Assembly: GCA_000701725.1 (NCBI GenBank)
Contig: JNJQ01000004.1
Span: 62,001-126,000, forward strand
Direction of reading: 5' to 3'
Source of the DNA: Erysipelotrichaceae bacterium NK3D112
Lineage (GTDB): Bacteria; Bacillota_I; Bacilli_A; Erysipelotrichales; Erysipelotrichaceae
Length of the DNA stretch: 64,000 bases
Below the pieces are notes generated by a model. That model saw only the letters and a program-made list of their open reading frames with translations. It was not told the DNA's origin and did no database searches. Positions 17,232 through 25,170 of this stretch are shown here, piece after piece. Every line of letters begins with the position of its first letter. Position 1 is the stretch's first letter. The translations under genes and the position numbers were made by a program.

Positions 17232-17429
17232 ATGAGTACAGTCATCGCAATTCTGATCACGCTCACGCTGGTCGGCCTCAACGCGTTTCTCTACATCCGC
17301 AACAAGCAGACACCTGTTCCAGAAGGATGCGAGAATCTCAAACCCGACTGCGCCGCATGCGGGATCGGTGATTGTGCTCTGCGCAGCAAATTTTTGGAAA
17401 TGAAAGAGGAAGAAAATGGAGATCATTAA
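17232..17429 (+). CDS. Small Cys-rich single-span membrane protein inside the rnf operon
   Basis: The 65-residue protein has one membrane helix (residues 3-22), a short basic segment, and a cysteine cluster Cys33, Cys40, Cys43 and Cys48 (CX6CX2CX4C). The CX2CGX3C part resembles the iron-sulfur motif of RnfB encoded next (CGGCGNPGC). It sits three bases after rnfA and overlaps rnfB by 14 bases, so it is translated with the complex. I do not recognise a family; the layout also recalls short FeoB-associated Cys-rich proteins. It may bind an iron-sulfur cluster or metal as an extra electron-carrying subunit, which is inference. Confidence 0.75.
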   Translation: MSTVIAILITLTLVGLNAFLYIRNKQTPVPEGCENLKPDCAACGIGDCALRSKFLEMKEEENGDH

Positions 17430-17697
17430 AGCGGTATTGCTGATGCTTGTTCTCGGCGGCGTCATCGGTGTTCTTCTCGGCATTGCAAGCGTCAAGCTCT
17501 ATGTTGAGGAAGACCACAGAGTCGAGGATGTTCTTGCCATGCTGCCGGGTTACAACTGCGGCGGCTGCGGAAATCCCGGCTGTGCGGGTATGGCTGCCAA
17601 GCTCGTGGAAGGGGAGAGCACCATCGACAAGTGCAAACCCTGCAAAGCGGACGCCAAGGAAGCCATCGTTGCCTATCTCAGGGAACACGCAGCTTAA
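17416..17697 (+). CDS. rnfB: Minimal RnfB lacking the ferredoxin-type domains
   Basis: The 93-residue protein has the RnfB N-terminal helix (residues 5-25), then VLAMLPGYNCGGCGNPGCAG, the RnfB/NqrF-like Fe-S domain, with Cys48, Cys51, Cys56, Cys73 and Cys76. Usual RnfB proteins continue with two or more [4Fe-4S] ferredoxin domains (total about 190-300 residues); here a stop codon follows at once, then a terminator. No ferredoxin-like sequence is found in other frames downstream, so this is not a recent frameshift. GAGGAAG within the preceding gene is the ribosome site. The complex may receive electrons by a different route. Confidence 0.85.
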   Translation: MEIIKAVLLMLVLGGVIGVLLGIASVKLYVEEDHRVEDVLAMLPGYNCGGCGNPGCAGMAAKLVEGESTIDKCKPCKADAKEAIVAYLREHAA

Positions 17698-17728
17698 TCA
17701 TTTATATAAAGACGGTCACACATCCATC

Positions 17729-17752
17729 AAACGGACATGGGCCGTTTTTTTT
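17729..17752 (+). terminator. Terminator of the rnf operon
   Basis: AACGG and CCGTT with a seven-base loop are followed by a run of eight T. Confidence 0.75.
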
Positions 17753-17863
17753 CGTTTCAATTTGTATGCCCGTTTTGCACGGATTGTGGGATAATTGAAA
17801 AAGTCTGCTTTTTATTCAGACTGTTCATTCTGTTCAGATCATGGACAGATTCAGAGGTGTTTT

Positions 17864-19198
17864 ATGAATCGAGAAAGATTATCAAGCCGTCTTGGCTTTA
17901 TCATGCTTTCAGCCGGATGCGCGATCGGCTGCGGCAATGTATGGAAATTTCCGTGGATGTGCGGACAATACGGAGGCGGCAGTTTTGTCCTGCTGTATAT
18001 CGCGTTTCTGATCGTGCTCGGTCTGCCCGTGCTGGTCATGGAGTTCTCCGTGGGCAGAGCTTCCCAGAGCTCGCCCGTACAGATGTTCCAGAAACTTCAG
18101 AAGAAGGGAACCAAATGGGGACTCTGGGGTTATGTGTGTCTGCTTGGCAATGTCGCACTGATGGCGTTCTATGCGGTCGTGTGCGGATGGATGATGTATT
18201 ACTTCTGGAAATTCCTGAGCGGCAGCACCGATTCCCTCGGTTTTATGCCGATGATCACCAATCCGGCCGTCAATGTGAGCTTCCTTTTGCTCACGGTCGT
18301 CTTTGCCTTTGCAGTACTGAGCTTCAATCTGCAGAACGGTCTTGAGCGAATTACGAAAGTGATGATGATCTCGCTGCTTGTATTGATGGGCGTTCTCGCT
18401 CTTCACAGCCTGAGCCTGCCCGGGGCAAGGGAAGGTCTTCGCTTCTATATGGTTCCCGACTTCTCCAAAATCAACGGAAAGGTTGCGGCCGCGGCGATGA
18501 ACCAGGCCTTCTTCACACTGTCCCTCGGCATGGGATCAATGGCCATCTTCGGATCCTATATCGACAAGCAGCGTTCTCTGACCGGTGAGGCCCTGCATGT
18601 TATTGTGCTTGACACATTGGTCGCATTGATTGCGGGCCTGATCATTTTCCCGGCATGTTTCAGCTATGGCATTGAAGTGGGCAACGGACCTTCGCTTCTG
18701 TTTGACACCATGGCCATCGTCTTCACCCATATGGCAGCAGGAAGACTCTGGGGAGCACTCTTCTTCCTCTTCATGGTTTTCGCGGCGATGAGCACCGTGC
18801 TCGGCGTGTGTGAAAACATCCTGGCAATGGTCAGGGAACTGAGTGGCTGGAGCCGTCCGAAGGGCAGTATTGTCTGTGCTGCGGGCGTGTTCCTGAGTGC
18901 GCTTACCACGGCCCTGGGTTACAGCGTTCTGCATTTTGAACCGTTTGCGCCGGGATCCGCATGGCTTGATTTCTGGGACTTCCTGGTTTCGACAAACATC
19001 CTTCCCATCGGTTCGCTCATCCTCTGTCTCTTCTGCTGCAATGAGTCCGGCTGGGGCTGGGACAATTTCCTGAAAGAGGCAAATGAGGGCACCGGCATCA
19101 AAATCAGTCCGCGCATGAAACCGCTGTTCCGGTTTGTGGTTCCCGCCATTATCCTCTTTGTATACATCTATGGACTTGCCGTATTCAAATGGCATTGA
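17864..19198 (+). CDS. Sodium-dependent transporter, NSS/SNF family
   Basis: The 444-residue protein begins with SRLGFIMLSAGCAIGCGNVWKF-like sequence, the first-helix signature of the neurotransmitter:sodium symporters, followed by GGGSFVLLYI and PVLVMEFSVG. About eleven membrane helices are visible. Family members import amino acids or related amines with Na+, and this prokaryotic type resembles the LeuT/MhsT group. I started it at the ATG at 17864, after AGAGGTG, not at upstream in-frame codons that lie over a TGGGATAAT promoter box. It is a single-gene unit with its own terminator. If the adjacent Rnf complex pumps Na+, it could support this uptake. Confidence 0.9.
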   Translation: MNRERLSSRLGFIMLSAGCAIGCGNVWKFPWMCGQYGGGSFVLLYIAFLIVLGLPVLVMEFSVGRASQSSPVQMFQKLQKKGTKWGLWGYVCLLGNVALMAFYAVVCGWMMYYFWKFLSGSTDSLGFMPMITNPAVNVSFLLLTVVFAFAVLSFNLQNGLERITKVMMISLLVLMGVLALHSLSLPGAREGLRFYMVPDFSKINGKVAAAAMNQAFFTLSLGMGSMAIFGSYIDKQRSLTGEALHVIVLDTLVALIAGLIIFPACFSYGIEVGNGPSLLFDTMAIVFTHMAAGRLWGALFFLFMVFAAMSTVLGVCENILAMVRELSGWSRPKGSIVCAAGVFLSALTTALGYSVLHFEPFAPGSAWLDFWDFLVSTNILPIGSLILCLFCCNESGWGWDNFLKEANEGTGIKISPRMKPLFRFVVPAIILFVYIYGLAVFKWH

Positions 19199-19206
19199 GA
19201 AGCTTC

Positions 19207-19236
19207 GCACTGATCTTTCACGGTCAGTGCTTTTTT
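19207..19236 (+). terminator. Terminator of the NSS transporter gene
   Basis: GCACTGATC pairs with GGTCAGTGC (one wobble) and is followed by TTTTTT. Confidence 0.85.
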
Positions 19237-19334
19237 CATCCCCGGTCATCTGTTTTTCTGCATGGAAATGCAGTGAATCACTGACAAATTGATGTGTTGA
19301 AGGCGCCGGAATGTTTTACAATAGACATATAGAA

Positions 19335-19348
19335 ATGAATCAATTCAT
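19335..19348. promoter_or_regulatory. Palindrome in the glgB leader (possible operator)
   Basis: ATGAATCAATTCAT is a perfect inverted repeat located 13 bases after a TACAAT -10 candidate (19317-19322) and 41 bases before the glgB start. It may be a repressor site. Confidence 0.3.
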
Positions 19349-19389
19349 TCGATAATCATAAATCAGCAGATGATTTGACAGGAGGTTGT

Positions 19390-21444
19390 ATGGCTGATAA
19401 AGAAAAGGCTGTGAAAGAAACCGCCGCAAAGAAGGCTACGGCGAAGAAAGCAGCCGCTAAGACAGCGGAAAAGAAAGCCGCGGTGAAAAAGACCGCAGTG
19501 AAGAAGACGGTCCGCAACAAGGCTGAGAAGAAACAGGAACAGCCGCTTGATCCGGTATTCCTGACCGGTTTTGACCGCTATCTCATCAACGCGGGAAGAG
19601 ACTATAAGGTTTACAAGAAGATGGGTGCGCACCATGCCGTTCACGAAGGCAGAAACGGCATGCATTTTGCCGTGTGGGCGCCTCATGCAAAAGCGGTTTC
19701 GATCGTCTGTGACAGAAACGGCTGGAATCCTTCCGCCAACTATATGCTGCCGCTGGAAAACAGCGGAGTCTATGAAGGCTTCATGCCCGACATGGGATAT
19801 GGCGAACTCTATAAATTCGCGATCGAGACAAAGAGCGGGAACATCCTCTACAAAGCGGATCCCTATGCATTCTCGGCTGAATTCCGTCCCGGCACCGCAT
19901 CCAAGACAGCGGATATCGACGGCTATTACTGGAACGATGAAAAGTGGATGAGCGAAAGGGCGAAGAAGAGAACCTTCTCCGAACCCATGGCCATCTATGA
20001 ATGCCATCTGGGCTCCTGGTTCAAGAATGACAACACCGATTACAAGGACGGCTTCCTGAACTATACCCAGTACGCAAAGGAACTGGTCGACTATTGCGGA
20101 TACATGGGATACACCCATGTGGAACTGATGGGCATTGCCGAATATCCGTTCGACGGCTCATGGGGCTATCAGGTGACCGGCTACTACGCACCGACCAGCC
20201 GCTATGGCGAACCGAAGGAATTCATGTATCTGGTTGACTATCTGCACCAGCACAACATCGGCGTCATCCTCGACTGGGTTCCCGCCCATTTCCCCAAAGA
20301 CGCCCATGGTCTTGCGGACTTCGACGGCGAACCGCTGTATGAATATGCCGATCCGAGAATGGGCGAGCATCCCGACTGGGGCACCAAGTGCTTCGACTAT
20401 TCCAAACCTGAAGTGCTCAACTTCATGATCGGCAACGCCCTGTACTGGTATGACGAATATCATATCGACGGACTGCGTGTTGACGCGGTTGCCTCCATGC
20501 TGTATCTGGACTACGGCCGCAAGGAAGGCCAGTGGGTTCCGAACAAATACGGCGGAAACGGAAACCTCGATGCGATTGAGTTCTTCAAGCATCTCAACTC
20601 CGTCATCCGCGGCCGCAAGGACGGCACCATCATCATCGCCGAAGAATCCACCGCATGGCCGAAAGTTACCGAAAAACCTGAGAATGACGGTCTTGGCTTC
20701 ACCTATAAATGGAACATGGGCTGGATGCATGACTTCCTGGATTACATGAAGCTCGATCCGTTCTTCCGCAAGGACAACCACAACAAGATGACCTTCGGCA
20801 TGAGCTATGCGACCAGTGAGAAATACATTCTCGTGCTTTCCCATGATGAGGTTGTGCATCTGAAGTGTTCGATGATCAACAAGATGCCAGGCTTCGAGGT
20901 CGACAAGTTCGCCAACCTCAAGTGCGGATACCTCTTCATGTTCGGCCACGCCGGCAAGAAACTGCTGTTCATGGGCCAGGATTTCGCCCAGTACCATGAA
21001 TGGGATGAAAAGGTTCAGCTGGACTGGTGGTTATGCGATGAGCCGCTCAACAGGAGCGTTCAGAACTTCATGAGAGATCTGCTCCACATGTACACGAAGT
21101 ATCCGGCAATGTACAAACTGGATGATTCCTGGGAAGGCTTCAAGTGGATCAATGCGGATGACGCCGCACGCTCCATCTTCTCCTTCATCAGAAGAGACGG
21201 CACCGGCAAGAACAGCCTGCTGTTCGTGGTCAACTTCACACCGATGGAAAGAAGCGACTACATGGTCGGCGCACCCAAGAAGGGCAGATACACCCTGATC
21301 TTTGACCAGGATGGCGCTGTCACAAAGGAATCGGGCAAGAAGACCGCATACACCGCCAAGGCGGGCGAATGCGACGGACAGCCCAACCGCATTGAATACA
21401 AACTGGCGCCTTATGGCTGCGCAGTGTTCAAATTCAACGAGTAA
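19390..21444 (+). CDS. glgB: 1,4-alpha-glucan branching enzyme with a Lys/Ala-rich N-terminal tail
   Basis: Glycogen branching enzyme of family GH13. After a tail of about 50 residues rich in Lys, Ala and Thr comes the CBM48 domain (HFAVWAPHAKAVSIVCD, about 85-170). The catalytic barrel has YTHVELMGIAEYPFDGSWGY, GLRVDAVASMLYLDY (nucleophile Asp), IIIAEESTAWP (acid Glu) and VLSHDEVVH. It cuts alpha-1,4 chains and makes alpha-1,6 branches. The 684-residue length is normal apart from the tail. The start at 19390 follows AGGAGGTTGT. No glgA, glgC or glgP lies nearby, so the gene is solitary here. The tail resembles those of two other proteins in this window. Confidence 0.93.
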   Translation: MADKEKAVKETAAKKATAKKAAAKTAEKKAAVKKTAVKKTVRNKAEKKQEQPLDPVFLTGFDRYLINAGRDYKVYKKMGAHHAVHEGRNGMHFAVWAPHAKAVSIVCDRNGWNPSANYMLPLENSGVYEGFMPDMGYGELYKFAIETKSGNILYKADPYAFSAEFRPGTASKTADIDGYYWNDEKWMSERAKKRTFSEPMAIYECHLGSWFKNDNTDYKDGFLNYTQYAKELVDYCGYMGYTHVELMGIAEYPFDGSWGYQVTGYYAPTSRYGEPKEFMYLVDYLHQHNIGVILDWVPAHFPKDAHGLADFDGEPLYEYADPRMGEHPDWGTKCFDYSKPEVLNFMIGNALYWYDEYHIDGLRVDAVASMLYLDYGRKEGQWVPNKYGGNGNLDAIEFFKHLNSVIRGRKDGTIIIAEESTAWPKVTEKPENDGLGFTYKWNMGWMHDFLDYMKLDPFFRKDNHNKMTFGMSYATSEKYILVLSHDEVVHLKCSMINKMPGFEVDKFANLKCGYLFMFGHAGKKLLFMGQDFAQYHEWDEKVQLDWWLCDEPLNRSVQNFMRDLLHMYTKYPAMYKLDDSWEGFKWINADDAARSIFSFIRRDGTGKNSLLFVVNFTPMERSDYMVGAPKKGRYTLIFDQDGAVTKESGKKTAYTAKAGECDGQPNRIEYKLAPYGCAVFKFNE

Positions 21445-21458
21445 AACATATTCATATG

Positions 21459-21490
21459 GAGAGGTTCCGGCATGCTGGAGCCTCTTTTTT
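21459..21490 (+). terminator. Terminator of glgB
   Basis: GAGGTTCC and GGAGCCTC pair (one wobble) around a GGCATGCT loop and are followed by TTTTTT. Confidence 0.75.
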
Positions 21491-21550
21491 CTGATCATCG
21501 TGGTCTGAAAACTTCCGCTGGTGTAAAATAAAAACAGGAGTAAGTGAAGT

Positions 21551-23008
21551 ATGGATGATGAGAAGAGCGTGGCACTGCTGAAAGAATACAGGGAATGGTG
21601 TCTTTCCCACCGCAGCAGCGAGTACGAGATCAGCTTCTACAAGGATAAATATGAGCACATTTCCGTCTCGACGGATTATGCCGAAGGGACAGTGGCCTTT
21701 TATCCGCTTGAAAACTTCAATATCGTCGAAATGAGCGTCGTCAACAAGATCACCACTGACGCGGTTTTCTACCTGCATTTTGAACTCAAGGATATGAATC
21801 ATGCCAAGGGACTGTTTGAGGAGATGGTTTCGGTTGTCCTGAAACAGAAGACCTCCACGGTCACCAAAGTGCTGTTATGCTGCTCAAGCGGCATCACAAC
21901 CCATTACTTCCTTGAAAAACTCAAAAGCGCAAGCAACCTGCTGAATCTGGATTTTGAATTCAGCGCGGTCTCCTATAACAACCTTTATGTCAAAGGCTAT
22001 GACAATGATGTGATTCTGCTCGCGCCGCAGATCGGTTTTGATTATGACAAGGTGAAGGAAATCCTCTCAAACAAGATTGTCCGTGTCATTCCGACATCAA
22101 TCTTCGGCTCCTATGATGTCAGCGGCTTCCTGCGTTTTGTCAGAAGCACGATTGATGAGAATGAAAGACAGATCAAGGAGAAGATGCTGCCGGCTGAGCG
22201 GATGGAATTCAAGCACACCCCGCGCATGCTGATCATCTCGATCATCGTTGAATATGCCGCGATCCGCTTTGTCTACAGAATTTACGATGCCGGCACGGTC
22301 ACCCACCAGGATGAGGTCATCAAGAGCAAATTTGAAATCCTCGACCTTGAGGATATGCTCGACTTCGAGTTTGCCCGTTTCCCGGGCATCGAGATGGTGT
22401 GCATCAATTCACCGGGCGTCTTTGTCAACGGTCATATGACCTTCCGTTCCGCGGGCATCTTCGATGTCGATGTGGCAACCCGCTTCCGCGAGAAGTACGG
22501 CATCCGCATCCTGTTTGTCAATGACGCAAACGCGATGGCCCTTGGCTATTACGGTTTACAGAAGAAGACCAGAAATCTCAGCTTCTACTTCCATCCCCAT
22601 GCGGCCAGAACCGCCGGTGTGGGCAATGTGATCAACGGCAGTCTTTACACCGGACAGTGCAATCTTGCCGGTGAGATGCAGTACATCCACCGCATCACCC
22701 TTTACAGCGCGGATCCCGACGAACTGCTGAAAACACCGGAGGGAACCCTTGAGATCGTGGCAAAATATCTGATCTCGCTGACCGCGACCTTTGATCCGGA
22801 AGTGATCGTCATTTACTGCGATATGGTATATGATCTGGCGATGCTCAGGGAAGAGATTGCCAAAGTGGTGCAGGAGGAATACATTCCCAAACTCATCAAA
22901 GTCGATGATGTGATCGAATATATGTTTGTCGGCGGTATGATGCTGTGCGTGCAGGAGCTTTCCAGACAGCGCATGAAGCATGTCAAAGCCGATATCCTGA
23001 ATGTTTAA
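21551..23008 (+). CDS. EIIB-like domain fused to a ROK-family (sugar kinase-like) domain
   Basis: The 485-residue protein has an N-terminal region of unknown type (1-95), then KVLLCCSSGITTHYFLEKL, which matches the phosphorylated-Cys loop of lactose/cellobiose-type PTS EIIB domains. The C-terminal half resembles ROK proteins: INSPGVFVNGH, ILFVNDANAMALGYYG and GVGNVINGSLYTGQCNLAGE. The usual ROK zinc motif (CXCGXXGC) is absent, and no DxGGT phosphate-binding loop is clear. It could be a sensor that couples sugar phosphorylation to regulation rather than an active kinase; this is inference. ACAGGAG precedes the ATG, and a strong terminator follows. Confidence 0.65.
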   Translation: MDDEKSVALLKEYREWCLSHRSSEYEISFYKDKYEHISVSTDYAEGTVAFYPLENFNIVEMSVVNKITTDAVFYLHFELKDMNHAKGLFEEMVSVVLKQKTSTVTKVLLCCSSGITTHYFLEKLKSASNLLNLDFEFSAVSYNNLYVKGYDNDVILLAPQIGFDYDKVKEILSNKIVRVIPTSIFGSYDVSGFLRFVRSTIDENERQIKEKMLPAERMEFKHTPRMLIISIIVEYAAIRFVYRIYDAGTVTHQDEVIKSKFEILDLEDMLDFEFARFPGIEMVCINSPGVFVNGHMTFRSAGIFDVDVATRFREKYGIRILFVNDANAMALGYYGLQKKTRNLSFYFHPHAARTAGVGNVINGSLYTGQCNLAGEMQYIHRITLYSADPDELLKTPEGTLEIVAKYLISLTATFDPEVIVIYCDMVYDLAMLREEIAKVVQEEYIPKLIKVDDVIEYMFVGGMMLCVQELSRQRMKHVKADILNV

Positions 23009-23020
23009 ACTGTCTGAATG

Positions 23021-23054
23021 ACCGGATGTCATATGGTTTCATCCGGTTTTTTTT
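23021..23054 (+). terminator. Terminator after the EIIB-ROK gene
   Basis: ACCGGATG pairs with CATCCGGT and is followed by eight T. Confidence 0.88.
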
Positions 23055-23078
23055 CATCTGTAAAAGGGGGAGAATCAT

Positions 23079-24113
23079 ATGCAGAAACAAATCATTGAAA
23101 AGGGAGCGCTGCTCAATCACGAAGGGGAACTCATTGAAGCCGGCTATGCCACATCACTGATCAGGGAATACAGAAGGAAAGACATCAAAGCCAATCCCAT
23201 GCGCATCAAGGAATGGGACTATTATCTGATCAGCGACGGCAGACGTGCACTGGCCCTGACCATTTCGGACAACTCCTATATGGGGCTTGAGAGTGTGTCA
23301 TGGATCGATCTGGAAAAGCCTGAAGAGACCACAAAAAGCGAGATCATCCTGATGCCCATGGGCAAGCTGAATCTGCCTTCCTCATCCGTCAGCGGCAATG
23401 TCAGCTTCCATAACAAAAACCTGAACATGATCTTCGGCAACAACGGCCAGAAGCGCCATCTGCGGGTCAACTACAAAGACTTCAAAGACGGAAAGACACT
23501 TACCGCGGATCTGATTCTGGATGATGTGCCGGAAGATTCCATGGTCATCGCCACCCCGTATAAAGAAGATCCCAAAGCCTTCTATTACAATCAGAAGATC
23601 AATTGTCTAAGAGCGCAGGGCTATGTGTCCATCGGAAATGACGGCTACCGCTTTGAAGGCGACAGCGCCTTTGGCGTGCTGGATTGGGGCAGGGGCGTCT
23701 GGACCTATTCCAACACATGGTACTGGTCAAGCGCTTCCGGTATGCAGAACGGAAAACGCTTCGGATTCAATCTCGGCTACGGGTTCGGCGACACATCAAA
23801 TGCCAGCGAGAATATGGTGTTTGTGGATGGTAAAGCGCACAAGCTTTCCCAGGTGACATTCAACATTCCTTTCAAAGAGGACGGCAGCGAGGACTTCATG
23901 AAGCCATGGACCTTCACCTCTGATGACGGCAGGCTGAATCTTGACTTTGAACCCGTCATTGACAGAGCGGCCCTGATTGATCTCAAACTGATCCGCTCCG
24001 ATCAGCACCAGGTGTTCGGCAGGTTCAGCGGTACGGTAATTCTCGATGACGGCAGTCCCTTTGAAATCAAAAACCTTCCCGGTTTTGCCGAGAAGGTCGC
24101 CAACAAATGGTAA
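23079..24113 (+). CDS. DUF2804 family protein
   Basis: The 344-residue protein matches the DUF2804 pattern: short N-terminal GALLNHEGELIEAGYA, RIKEWDYYLISD, a beta-rich middle, and the hallmark GVLDWGRGVWTYSNTWYWSS followed by GFNLGYGFGDTSNASEN. The family is predicted to be a beta-sandwich and has no settled function. No signal peptide is present. GGGGGAG gives the start. It is monocistronic, between two strong terminators, and convergent with the CPBP gene. Confidence 0.82.
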   Translation: MQKQIIEKGALLNHEGELIEAGYATSLIREYRRKDIKANPMRIKEWDYYLISDGRRALALTISDNSYMGLESVSWIDLEKPEETTKSEIILMPMGKLNLPSSSVSGNVSFHNKNLNMIFGNNGQKRHLRVNYKDFKDGKTLTADLILDDVPEDSMVIATPYKEDPKAFYYNQKINCLRAQGYVSIGNDGYRFEGDSAFGVLDWGRGVWTYSNTWYWSSASGMQNGKRFGFNLGYGFGDTSNASENMVFVDGKAHKLSQVTFNIPFKEDGSEDFMKPWTFTSDDGRLNLDFEPVIDRAALIDLKLIRSDQHQVFGRFSGTVILDDGSPFEIKNLPGFAEKVANKW

Positions 24114-24115
24114 AC

Positions 24116-24141
24116 AAAAAGCGGTTTGCAAACCGCTTTTT
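24116..24141. terminator. Bidirectional terminator between DUF2804 and CPBP genes
   Basis: AAAAAGCGGTTT and AAACCGCTTTTT form a perfect 12-pair stem with a two-base centre. Confidence 0.9.
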
Positions 24142-25073
24142 CATACGATGAAGAAGGAGAGCACACATCCGGCAATGAAGAGAATCATGCTCAGGATGAT
24201 GGTGAAGCTGCTTAACAGTGTCTTCCATAATTTGGCATTGAGGGCGCCGCTTGATGAGATGTGGAAGTTGAGTTTGCTGCCGATCAGACTGGCTGCCCCG
24301 ATGATATAGACCAGCGCGGTCAGAATCGTCGGAATGATCACGAACCGGTCGGGAATCACCGCGATCAGCCATGCGAAGAAGGCGGTCGCGATATGAATCC
24401 GGCGGGCGGGAATGATGGAATGGTAGCGGTATGTGACAAGCGCCAGAAACCATCCGGAGAAGAATGCCGGAATGGCATCGGTCAGACTTGGTGATGCAAG
24501 CGCATAAAGGAAAGCGGAAGCGATCACACCGAAGTAGCGGTTGTAATGACCGAGCTGTCTCTGGATGACACCGCGGAACACATATTCATCGCAAAGCGGT
24601 TTGATCAGCACAAACAGCAGGAAGTAAACCGCGTTTTTGATGATGTTCAGAGGTGTGGTGAAATAACCGACAAAGGCATAGGCACCCGAAGCGGGATGCA
24701 GCAGGAAGCGGAAGAAGGTGGCGACGGCAGTCGAGAGATAGGTGATGCCGATGCACAGACAGATCAGGGTGATCCATCGTTTTGCGCTGATCTTCGGCTT
24801 TCTCAGATAGTCTTTGATATCCAGATCGAGCACCTTTGATGAAATCCGGAACAGTCCGAATCCCGCAATCAGCAGCGTCACGATAAAAAATACCATAATC
24901 ACGAGATCCGGATCAAAACCGAGAAGAGCCTGCGGATAGTAGCTCTTCAGGAATCCGATCCCGTACCATAGCATCTGATTGATAAAGATATATATCACAA
25001 GTGAGCTTCCGAAGCGGTTCACCTGTTTCTTCGCGTCTTTTGTGGTGATGACCTGCGGTCTGTATTTCGTCAT
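24141..25073 (-). CDS. CPBP (CAAX/Abi-type) intramembrane protease-like protein
   Basis: The 310-residue membrane protein has about eight helices. KPLCDEYVFRGVIQRQLG corresponds to motif 1 of the CPBP family (usually EExxxR; here DExxxR). The next helix (ASAFLYALASPS) lacks the His normally found in motif 2, while a His in HIATAFFAW may serve motif 3. The protein may therefore be inactive or atypical. CPBP proteins include prenyl proteases and bacteriocin-immunity proteins. ATGAGG lies before the ATG. It is a single gene behind the NAD(P)HX repair gene. Confidence 0.75.
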   Translation of the reverse strand: MTKYRPQVITTKDAKKQVNRFGSSLVIYIFINQMLWYGIGFLKSYYPQALLGFDPDLVIMVFFIVTLLIAGFGLFRISSKVLDLDIKDYLRKPKISAKRWITLICLCIGITYLSTAVATFFRFLLHPASGAYAFVGYFTTPLNIIKNAVYFLLFVLIKPLCDEYVFRGVIQRQLGHYNRYFGVIASAFLYALASPSLTDAIPAFFSGWFLALVTYRYHSIIPARRIHIATAFFAWLIAVIPDRFVIIPTILTALVYIIGAASLIGSKLNFHISSSGALNAKLWKTLLSSFTIILSMILFIAGCVLSFFIV

Positions 25074-25107
25074 ACAAGCCTCATTTTTTTGAAACTACAA
25101 AAATTGT

Positions 25108-25143
25108 AAAACAAAAACATATGTTCGTGAACCGAACATATGT
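25108..25143 (-). terminator. Terminator of the nnrE/nnrD gene (reverse strand)
   Basis: ACATATGTTCG and CGAACATATGT form a perfect 11-pair stem; on the reverse strand it is followed by TTTTTGTTTT. I favour a terminator over an operator because of the T-run and its place just after the stop. Confidence 0.7.
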
Positions 25144-25170
25144 GTAAATTCTCTGAAAACTTAACAAATG

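Noticed and set aside
17447-17794. A frameshifted ferredoxin continuation of RnfB
   Set aside because: The other frames after 17697 show no Cys-X2-Cys-X2-Cys patterns, and a terminator follows within 60 bases.
25117-25143. Perfect palindrome as a repressor operator for the CPBP gene
   Set aside because: It sits after the nnr stop and is followed on the reverse strand by TTTTTGTTTT, which suits a terminator better.
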